DNA from: JAWVZU01 sp033722075
GTDB lineage: Bacteria > Pseudomonadota > Gammaproteobacteria > Xanthomonadales > SZUA-38
Direction: 5' to 3'
Assembly: GCA_033722075.1 (NCBI GenBank)
Contig: JAWVZU010000086.1
Span: 1 to 13,301 of the forward strand
Length of the DNA: 13,301 nt
The position numbers and the translations under genes were made by a program. The notes beneath the pieces were generated by a model that saw nothing but the letters and a program-made list of their open reading frames with translations, did not search any database and was not told where the DNA came from. Shown in pieces: positions 7,717 to 13,301 of this stretch (positions are counted from its first letter, which is position 1; every line of letters begins with the position of its first letter).

Positions 7717-9911
7717 GATTCGCCGACCCGCGATTCCAGCTTCTGCAGTTCTGCCCGGTTGTGGGCGCGGATCTGCTCGGCGATGGCCTGCAGTTCCGGA
7801 TCATCGCGAAGCTCGGAAAAGAAGGGATCCAGTTCCAGAAAGGTCGGGTCGTTGAATCCGATGTCCAGGGCCTCGCGCATGAGGCTCACCACCTGGTCGG
7901 AATTGCCGGCAAGGGCCTCCACGCGTGCCTCCATGTGCGGCAGGTTGCGCCGGGCGACGACGACGCCGTCGTCGTCGCGGATTCGCGTGAGCAGCATCCG
8001 CACCTTGCCGGCCCTTTGCTGCCAGTTTTCTACGCCGAGGCGCTGCTCGGCCAGGGCCAGGCCCAACAGCGGTTCAACGAGATTCGCTGAAATCGCGTCG
8101 CCGGGGTCGTAGCCGTACTGGTTGAGACTTGCGAGGAACGCGCTGCGGGCCGCCTCCCAGTCCCCTTGGGCAGTGGCAGCAAATCCCTGCCAGGAAAGGC
8201 CGAGCGGGGACGCGATGAGCAAGCCCAGCCGCGCCAGCGAGTCCCAGTCCCCGGTAGTTTCCGCGAGCTTTTGGCGGGCGATCAGCTCCCAACGATTGTT
8301 CTCACCACGGGCCCGCGCGGCATCGACCCATTCCGCTGCCTTGCCCAGGGCCCCCATCTCCGCGTAGATGATGGCGATCTGGGCCGCCGAAAACGGATCG
8401 CCCGGCCGGTTCTCGTGCACGAATCGGTAATGGCGGATCGCATCTGCCGGCCGTCGCTGCTGACTGCGAAGGTTCGCAAGCTCTTCGTAGCCGTAGGTGT
8501 CTTCCGGAGCGGCTTCGAAGATGTTGTCGATGACCTCCTCGGCCGCCTCCTCGAGCCCACGCACCCTGAGGCCGTTAGCGAGTCGTGACTTCAGGAAGGT
8601 CGACAGGGGATCGACCTCCACGGCACGCCGGCGGATCTCCAGTGCCTTATCCATCTCGCCGAGATCAAGCAGCACGTCGCCGTACAGCGTATAGGCCTCG
8701 ACGTAGCTGGGGTTGGCCTCCAGGGCCTGCTCGAAAAAGACGCGCGTCTCGGTGGGCGTTCCGGTATTGGCCCGATCCATGACGAAACCGATGGCCGACA
8801 ATGCTTCCGCCAGCTTCGGGTCGATTTCCAGCGCGCGGCGCGCGGCGGCCTCCGCTTTAGGGAACGCCTCGCTGCCCGGAATGCCGCCGTAGTCTTCCAG
8901 CCACAGCCAGGCTGCCGCGATGCCGCCCAGCGCCTGGGCGAAATCGGGATCGAGTTCCAGCGCCTGCTCGTAGTAACGGATTGCCCGCAGCAGGCCGTCC
9001 TTGTTGGGCTCGCGCGCCAGCTCGCGGGCGCGCAGGTAGAGATCGAAGGCCTCGACATTGGTCGTCTCGCCGGCCGGAAGAGAGCCGATCTCCAGTTCGA
9101 GCTTCAGAGCATCTACGATCGAAGACGCGATCTCGTCCTGGATCGCGAAGACATTGTCCAGTGTCCGGTCATAGCTATCGGACCATAGATGAAATCCGCC
9201 ATTCACGTCGATGAGCTGTGCCGTGACCCGGATCTGGTCGCCGGCCTTGCGCACCGAGCCTTCGAGCACATGCCCCACGCCCAGGGCCTGGCCAATCTGG
9301 CTGATGTCGCTGTTTTCACCACGAAACTTGAAGGACGAGGTGCGGGCAGCAACTTTCAGGTCGTCCACGCGGGCCAGGACGTTGAGCAGTTCTTCCGCCA
9401 GACCATCGGCGAAATAGCCCTGGTCGCCGGCCGGACTCATGTCGGCGAAGGGCAGAACTGCGATGGATAGTTCGCTCTTGGAAAAGGGGTCAGAGTCATT
9501 TTTCGTTGCTTCGGTGGCCGTGGACGCCGCCGAGGAAAATGACTCTGACCCCTTTTCCGGTACCGACGGATTGAAGCGATCCCAGGCCACCAGCCCGATC
9601 GTTCCCAGGAGCAAGATGACAATCGCGATATCCAGCCGTTTTGCGGTATGTGCGGTGATCGACTCGGATGGGTCGATGTCTGCTTCGCGCTTTATGCCTT
9701 CCGGCGTCAGCTCGTAAACCCAAGAGAAGATGAGGGCCGGCACGAAGCCGATCGCAAGCAGAACGGTGACCGCGGAGATGGTCCACTCGGGCATATCCAG
9801 CGCCGGGAACACCACGTCTGCTACCTGCAGCACAAGCCAGCCGAAGACCAGGTAGGCCAGTCCCACCCGGACGACATTCCTGCGCTTCAGTTCTTCAACG
9901 AATCCAGACAC
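7713..9911 (-). CDS. Membrane-anchored TolB-like/TPR protein, paralogue 3
   Basis: The 732-residue product opens with VEELKRRNVVRVGLAY. It has three predicted membrane helices (about 15-37, 46-65, 93-110) with SWVYELTPEGIKRE between helices 2 and 3, then a 35-residue linker. The TolB-like/FlgO-like domain (about 149-275) contains SIAVLPFADMSP, YFADGLAEELLNVLARV and GSVRKAGDQIRVTAQLI. TPR-like repeats cover much of 285-600, for example YYEQALELDPDFAQAL and FFEQALEANPSYVEAY. I saw no cysteine. The large C-terminal part is predicted periplasmic, likely as a protein-binding scaffold. The GTG start at 9911-9909 is fixed by a strong AAGGAGGT. The gene overlaps its downstream paralogue by 4 bp (GTGA), so the pair forms an operon. 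Residues 118-144 are encoded by a second REP-like palindrome at the same linker position as in the paralogue. The precise role is unknown. Confidence 0.9.
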   Translation of the reverse strand: MSGFVEELKRRNVVRVGLAYLVFGWLVLQVADVVFPALDMPEWTISAVTVLLAIGFVPALIFSWVYELTPEGIKREADIDPSESITAHTAKRLDIAIVILLLGTIGLVAWDRFNPSVPEKGSESFSSAASTATEATKNDSDPFSKSELSIAVLPFADMSPAGDQGYFADGLAEELLNVLARVDDLKVAARTSSFKFRGENSDISQIGQALGVGHVLEGSVRKAGDQIRVTAQLIDVNGGFHLWSDSYDRTLDNVFAIQDEIASSIVDALKLELEIGSLPAGETTNVEAFDLYLRARELAREPNKDGLLRAIRYYEQALELDPDFAQALGGIAAAWLWLEDYGGIPGSEAFPKAEAAARRALEIDPKLAEALSAIGFVMDRANTGTPTETRVFFEQALEANPSYVEAYTLYGDVLLDLGEMDKALEIRRRAVEVDPLSTFLKSRLANGLRVRGLEEAAEEVIDNIFEAAPEDTYGYEELANLRSQQRRPADAIRHYRFVHENRPGDPFSAAQIAIIYAEMGALGKAAEWVDAARARGENNRWELIARQKLAETTGDWDSLARLGLLIASPLGLSWQGFAATAQGDWEAARSAFLASLNQYGYDPGDAISANLVEPLLGLALAEQRLGVENWQQRAGKVRMLLTRIRDDDGVVVARRNLPHMEARVEALAGNSDQVVSLMREALDIGFNDPTFLELDPFFSELRDDPELQAIAEQIRAHNRAELQKLESRVGES
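9480..9558. repeat. REP-like inverted repeat, 23-bp perfect arms, inside coding sequence
   Basis: The arms at 9480-9502 and 9536-9558 are perfect reverse complements with a 33-nt spacer; one wobble and one further pair could lengthen the stem. The core is GGGGTCAGAGTCATTTT. It is read in frame on the minus strand as E-K-G-S-E-S-F-S-S ... K-N-D-S-D-P-F-S (residues 119-144 of the gene at 7713-9911). Compared with the element at 7306-7369 it has AGAGTC in place of AGGTTC, a different flank (GGAAAA versus GGTAAA) and a longer, unrelated spacer. It is therefore a variant of the same family rather than an identical copy. Confidence 0.93.
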
Positions 9912-9914
9912 GGC

Positions 9915-9937
9915 ACCTCCTTCCGGCGCACATCATA
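9915..9937 (-). promoter_or_regulatory. Ribosome binding site and possible -10 for the TolB/TPR gene pair
   Basis: AAGGAGGT (minus strand, 9922-9915) lies 3 nt from the GTG start at 9911 and decides that start. Just upstream, TATGAT (9937-9932) is one mismatch from the -10 consensus. A GGTTTG hexamer 17 bp further upstream is a poor -35. The leader would be only about 14 nt. The ribosome binding site is convincing; the promoter is tentative. Confidence 0.5.
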
Positions 9938-9970
9938 CCGGCGAGACACTGCGGCAAACCAACTTTTTGC

Positions 9971-9982
9971 TTCGGGCCCGAA
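9971..9982. repeat. 12-bp perfect palindrome (TTCGGGCCCGAA) between BCCT and TolB/TPR genes
   Basis: The sequence TTCGGGCCCGAA is its own reverse complement and is flanked by an outer CCAA ... TTGG pair (9959-9962 and 9985-9988). It lies in the 86-bp gap, about 35 bp upstream of the TATGAT candidate -10. It has no loop and no T-run after it on either strand, so it does not look like an intrinsic terminator. A protein-binding site is possible but unproven. Confidence 0.4.
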
Positions 9983-9997
9983 AATTGGTGGGAGCAT

Positions 9998-11611
9998 TCA
10001 GTCGCCGGAGGACTTTTTGCCCTCCTTTTCATCGAGATCGACACCGGACAGCCGTGCCTTCCCCGAGGCCAGGTCTTCCGCTGACGGAACGCCCGAGGTG
10101 GCATAGTCGACACGCAAGGCCCGGACCAGCCCAACCGCTGCAACGAGCAGGAAGACCGCCATCGGCAGACCGGTGGTCAGGGAGGCCGTCCGAAGGGCTG
10201 TCAGGCCCCCGAAATACAGCAATGTTCCCGCAACGGTTCCTTCTGCGAGCGCCCAGAAGACTCGCTGCGCACGCGGCGGATTGGGATGGCCGCCGGAGGT
10301 GACCATGTCGTCCACGAGTGAACCCGAATCGGACGACGTGACAAAAAACACGATGACCAGGAGGGTGGCCAGACCCCAGGTCACCTGATGCAGCGGCAAG
10401 CCTTCGAGAACGGCAAAGAGCGCCAACGCTTCGTTCTCTTCAACGATGCTTTTCAGCCCCCCGGCCCCGAACAACTCGCCATGCATGGCGGTTCCGCCCA
10501 GCGCGGAGAACCACAGGAAACCGCCCAGTGTGGGGACCAGCAGGGTCGTGGCGATGAATTCGCGGATCGTTCGTCCCTTGGAAATCCTCGCTACGAACAC
10601 ACCGACGAAAGGCGACCAGGAAATCCACCAGCTCCAGTAGAAGAGTGTCCATCGTGCCTGCCATCCACCCTGTTCGCCCGGCGTGATCTGGAGACTCGTC
10701 AAGGGGAATTTCTGCAGGTAGTAGCCGATTCCCGTAATGAATACTTCCAGGAGGAAGACAGTCGGACCCAGGATTAGCACGAAAAGCAGCAGAAAAAGCG
10801 AGAGTCCGATGTTGAACTGACTAAGGTAGCGGATACCGCGGTGCAGCCCGGTGACCACGGAAATGGTGGCTGCGGCGGTGATCGCGGCAATGAGCATCAG
10901 CTGGGGACCGATGCCCTGGGGCATCCCGAACAGCTGGTTGAACCCGGCATTGACCTGGGCCGCGCCCAGCCCGAGTGACGTTGCGACGCCGAACAGGGTT
11001 CCAACCGTGCAGAGTATGTCCACAATGTGCCCCGGCGCACCATAGATCCGCTCGCCCAGAAGTGGATACAGCAGCGATCGGGGCGCCAGCGGCAAGTCGT
11101 GGCGGAAATGAAAATAGGCGAGCGGCAGGGCGAGCGCGGTGTAGATCGCCCAAGGATGCAGTCCCCAATGAAAAAAGGTGTAGCGCATCGCTTCCCGAAT
11201 GGACTCGGGCTGCCCTCCCGGGCCGACCGGTGGGCTGTGGAAGTGCAACAGCGGTTCGGCCGCGCCGAAAAAGACGATCCCGATGCCCATGCCGGCGCTG
11301 ACCAGCATGCTGAACCAGGTGAGATAGCCGAATTCCGGTTTCGAGTCGGGGCCGCCGAGGCGGATCGTCCCGAACCTCGAGAGCATGAGCCAGAGAACGA
11401 AAACGAGCAGCGCACTGGCGGTAAGAATGTAGAACCAGCCGAAGTGCTCCACGATTCCCGACTGCAGTACATCGAAGGCCTGCTCTGCAGTGTCGGTGAA
11501 AATCGCTCCAAAAAACACGAACCCGACCACAGCGCCACCAGCGGGCAGGAACACCCAAGGTTCCATGGCGCTGGTCAGGCGATCGAAACGGGTTTTGAGG
11601 AAAGAGGGCAT
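9998..11611 (-). CDS. BCCT-family transporter (betaine/carnitine/choline type)
   Basis: The 537-residue inner-membrane protein has about twelve hydrophobic segments and the family hallmarks. These include GMGIGIVFFGAAEPLLHF (107-124) in helix 3, FFHWGLHPWAIYT (146-158) in helix 4, and the tryptophan-rich FYWSWWISWSPFVGVFVARISKGRT (324-348), which supplies aromatic residues for binding quaternary ammonium groups. SSDSG (426-430) begins a conserved late helix. Such carriers import betaine, carnitine, choline or dimethylsulfoniopropionate by ion symport or exchange. The GMGIG glycine stretch, rather than the GMGID I recall for choline carriers, favours a betaine-like zwitterion with sodium coupling; this is inference. 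The C-terminal tail is short and charged, without a long osmosensory extension. The ATG at 11611 has only a weak ribosome binding site. The gene is divergent from the TonB receptor and 86 bp upstream of the TolB/TPR pair. Confidence 0.93.
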   Translation of the reverse strand: MPSFLKTRFDRLTSAMEPWVFLPAGGAVVGFVFFGAIFTDTAEQAFDVLQSGIVEHFGWFYILTASALLVFVLWLMLSRFGTIRLGGPDSKPEFGYLTWFSMLVSAGMGIGIVFFGAAEPLLHFHSPPVGPGGQPESIREAMRYTFFHWGLHPWAIYTALALPLAYFHFRHDLPLAPRSLLYPLLGERIYGAPGHIVDILCTVGTLFGVATSLGLGAAQVNAGFNQLFGMPQGIGPQLMLIAAITAAATISVVTGLHRGIRYLSQFNIGLSLFLLLFVLILGPTVFLLEVFITGIGYYLQKFPLTSLQITPGEQGGWQARWTLFYWSWWISWSPFVGVFVARISKGRTIREFIATTLLVPTLGGFLWFSALGGTAMHGELFGAGGLKSIVEENEALALFAVLEGLPLHQVTWGLATLLVIVFFVTSSDSGSLVDDMVTSGGHPNPPRAQRVFWALAEGTVAGTLLYFGGLTALRTASLTTGLPMAVFLLVAAVGLVRALRVDYATSGVPSAEDLASGKARLSGVDLDEKEGKKSSGD

Positions 11612-11771
11612 GAAAGCTCGAGCGAGTATTGCAGGCCCACAAGAGTGCTGTCCAGGTCAATGGCTCGATCGGACGGTGGCCCCAGGACCACCGGCATTCG
11701 GCCAACTTCGAGCCGAGTTGCAGGTACAATTTAGATACCGGCAACGAATCAACAACAAACAAGGGGCGGGC
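11612..11771. promoter_or_regulatory. Divergent control region between BCCT gene and TonB receptor
   Basis: This 160-bp gap separates the two divergent starts. It contains TACAAT at 11725-11730, a candidate -10 for the receptor with a 41-nt leader and no clear -35. A CGGTGG/CCACCG inverted repeat with an 8-nt spacer (11674-11679 and 11688-11693) could be an operator. On the minus strand a TTGACC hexamer faces the BCCT gene but lacks a good -10 at 17 bp. AAGGGGCGGG just before the ATG at 11772 serves as the receptor ribosome binding site. Confidence 0.4.
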
Positions 11772-13301
11772 ATGGTACTGAAAATGATTCAACAGGGGCT
11801 GATCGGGCTGATCGCAGTCGGGTCGGGCGTGGTGAATGACGCGACCGCGCAGGAGCGGCACGGAAGCCAGGAGGCGATCGAGGAGGTGGTGGTGACCGCC
11901 ACCCGGCGCAGCGAGAGTCTCCAGGACGTCAGCGGCAGCCTGTCGGCCCTGACCACGGAGGATATCCTCGACCTGGGCCTGGACAACCTCCAGGGTTTCG
12001 CCAGGCTCGTTCCGGGCACGCAGCTGCACCAGCCGCTGAAGAATCGGTCGGTATTCACCATTCGCGGAATCAACACCGACATCGGCGACACCCAGCTCAC
12101 CCAGGAACCGGTCGCGCTGTACATCAACGACATGCCGGCGACCAATCCCTATGCCGAGCTGGTCCAGCCCGATCTCGCACTCTACGACATCGAGCGGATC
12201 GAGGTCCTGCGTGGGCCCCAAGGCACCTTGTTTGGTTCCGGATCGCTTGGTGGCGCGGTCCGAATCATCACCCGTCAGCCGGTCATGAATGAGACCGAGG
12301 CCTCGTTTAGGGTCGATTTTGCCGACGTGTCGGAGGCCGGACTGCGCCAGCGCTACGACGGCATGGTCAACGTGCCCTTGGTCGAGGACAAGCTGGCCCT
12401 GCGCGCCGTGGCCTATGTGCGCGATGCGGAAGGCTGGGTGGAGAATACCAACCTCGGGCTGGAGAACGGCACGGAGGACTGGGGCGCCAGGCTGGCACTC
12501 CAGTGGTACCCGAGCGAGAAGCTGTCAGCGCGCTTCGAAGTGCTCTACGAGGACAGCGACCCGGGCGACGCCGATTCCTGGAATCCCGAGTTCGGCGAGT
12601 TCAAGCGTTTTTCCCTGATCGACGAAAGTCGCCCCTACGAGCTTCTGATGACCAATGCGACGCTGGAGTATGACTTCGGTTTCGCGTCCCTGCTGTCATC
12701 GACGAACTTCAAGAGCGTCGACACGAGCTGGCGCACCGAGTTTGGCGAGATTCCCGGCATCGGGGCCATCGTCAACCAGTCGCCATTCTTTAACTACGAC
12801 AGCGCTGTGCAGGAATTCCGGCTTGTGTCCAACTCGGACGGGCCGATCGACTGGGTCGCCGGACTCTATTATTTCGACAACGAGGTCGACAGCCTCCTCG
12901 ACGTAGAGATTCGCGGCCTGCAGGAATTCCTGCAGGCCATCCTGGGCCCCGGTGCCATGACCGCGGGAAAACTGATTGCCGCTGGCGCGGTCCAGGAATC
13001 CGAGGAGTTGGCGGCCTACGGCGATCTGACCTGGCAGTTTTCCAGCGATTGGTCCGTGTCTGCCGGCCTCCGCGTATTCGAGACCGAGACCGTCTTCGAT
13101 CAGGGTCCATCGCTGGTTTTCGATTTTGCGACCCTTCAGGACCTGATGGTTCCCGGCTTCGTTAATGTTGCTGACGACAACGATTTCACCTGGCGCACGG
13201 CGCTGTCCTATACACCGAATGACGACCGACATTTTTACGCAACGATCAGCAAGGGCTTTCGGGTAGGCCAGGTCAATCCGAACAACGGCCCCAGCTTTGT
13301 C
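11772..13301 (+). CDS. TonB-dependent outer-membrane receptor (3' end beyond window)
   Basis: 510 codons are present without a stop. A short signal peptide (about 1-27, ending ATAQ) is followed by a TonB-box-like IEEVVVTATRR (36-46), typical of large receptor families in proteobacteria. The plug domain (about 45-170) includes SVFTIRGINTD, VALYINDMP and the strongly conserved ERIEVLRGPQGTLFGSGSLG (141-160), followed by GGAVRIITRQP. The beta-barrel begins near 175 with alternating strands such as AGLYYFDNEVD, and SKGFRVGQVNP appears near the window edge. Such receptors import siderophores, cobalamin, carbohydrates or other large or scarce molecules with energy from TonB-ExbBD; the ligand cannot be told from sequence. 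No FecR-interacting N-terminal extension is seen. It is divergent from the BCCT gene. A 24-bp perfect palindrome lies within the barrel region. Confidence 0.93.
   Translation, partial: MVLKMIQQGLIGLIAVGSGVVNDATAQERHGSQEAIEEVVVTATRRSESLQDVSGSLSALTTEDILDLGLDNLQGFARLVPGTQLHQPLKNRSVFTIRGINTDIGDTQLTQEPVALYINDMPATNPYAELVQPDLALYDIERIEVLRGPQGTLFGSGSLGGAVRIITRQPVMNETEASFRVDFADVSEAGLRQRYDGMVNVPLVEDKLALRAVAYVRDAEGWVENTNLGLENGTEDWGARLALQWYPSEKLSARFEVLYEDSDPGDADSWNPEFGEFKRFSLIDESRPYELLMTNATLEYDFGFASLLSSTNFKSVDTSWRTEFGEIPGIGAIVNQSPFFNYDSAVQEFRLVSNSDGPIDWVAGLYYFDNEVDSLLDVEIRGLQEFLQAILGPGAMTAGKLIAAGAVQESEELAAYGDLTWQFSSDWSVSAGLRVFETETVFDQGPSLVFDFATLQDLMVPGFVNVADDNDFTWRTALSYTPNDDRHFYATISKGFRVGQVNPNNGPSFV
12915..12938. 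repeat. 24-bp perfect palindrome inside the TonB receptor gene
   Basis: The half-site GGCCTGCAGGAA is followed immediately by its exact reverse complement, giving a perfect 24-bp palindrome with no spacer. It is translated in frame as G-L-Q-E-F-L-Q-A (residues 382-389). Symmetry stops at once on both sides. It shares no sequence with the GGGGTCAG elements. Confidence 0.9.

Noticed and set aside
9959..9988. Intrinsic terminator after the BCCT gene
   Set aside because: The dyad has no usable loop in its strongest form and is not followed by a T-run on the minus strand.
10821..12221. 466-codon minus-strand open frame spanning the BCCT/TonB receptor gap
   Set aside because: It runs out of frame through the BCCT gene, across the divergent control region and antisense to the receptor plug domain. 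Both overlapped genes have unmistakable family motifs.

Overview
The window is about 13.3 kb of GC-rich, densely coded DNA from a Gram-negative bacterium. Its composition and gene families (TonB-dependent receptor, BCCT transporter, Tat-exported IorB, several membrane-anchored TolB-like/TPR proteins, 'GGGGTCAG' palindromes) suggest a gammaproteobacterium of the Xanthomonadales/Chromatiales or marine Wenzhouxiangella/Woeseia type. That placement is an inference; no rRNA or other taxonomic marker is present.

Layout: (i) 1-548, minus strand, is the N-terminal part of a membrane-anchored TolB-like/TPR protein cut by the window edge. (ii) 666-5863, plus strand, holds an M14 cytosolic-type carboxypeptidase, then a tightly overlapped trio: iorA ([2Fe-2S] subunit), iorB (Tat-exported molybdopterin subunit) and deoA-like thymidine phosphorylase. 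(iii) 5869-9911, minus strand, holds two translationally coupled paralogues of gene (i), joined by a GTGA overlap and converging on deoA with a 5-bp gap. (iv) 9998-11611, minus strand, is a BCCT betaine-type transporter. (v) 11772 to the end, plus strand, is a TonB-dependent outer-membrane receptor without its 3' end, divergent from the BCCT gene across 160 bp.

The most unusual signal is in the TolB/TPR paralogues. Two of the three carry a long, near-perfect inverted repeat (25-bp arms at 7306-7369, 23-bp arms at 9480-9558) inside the coding sequence. Both lie at the same place, the linker between the third membrane helix and the TolB-like domain, and both are read in frame. Each palindrome is a variant of a GGGGTCAG-type REP-like element and is translated as K-G-S-x-S-F-S ... 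N-x-x-D-P-F. The third paralogue has an unrelated Pro/Ala/Glu-rich linker there. This looks like mobile palindromic DNA accepted as protein linker, and it would also place a strong hairpin in the mRNA.

Functionally, iorAB should form a periplasmic molybdenum hydroxylase without an FAD subunit. The overlapping deoA gene suggests, but does not prove, a link to nucleoside or nucleobase catabolism. The BCCT carrier and TonB receptor are uptake genes that share a divergent control region. All intergenic gaps are below 300 bp. No tRNA, rRNA, CRISPR array, transposase gene or convincing intrinsic terminator was seen.
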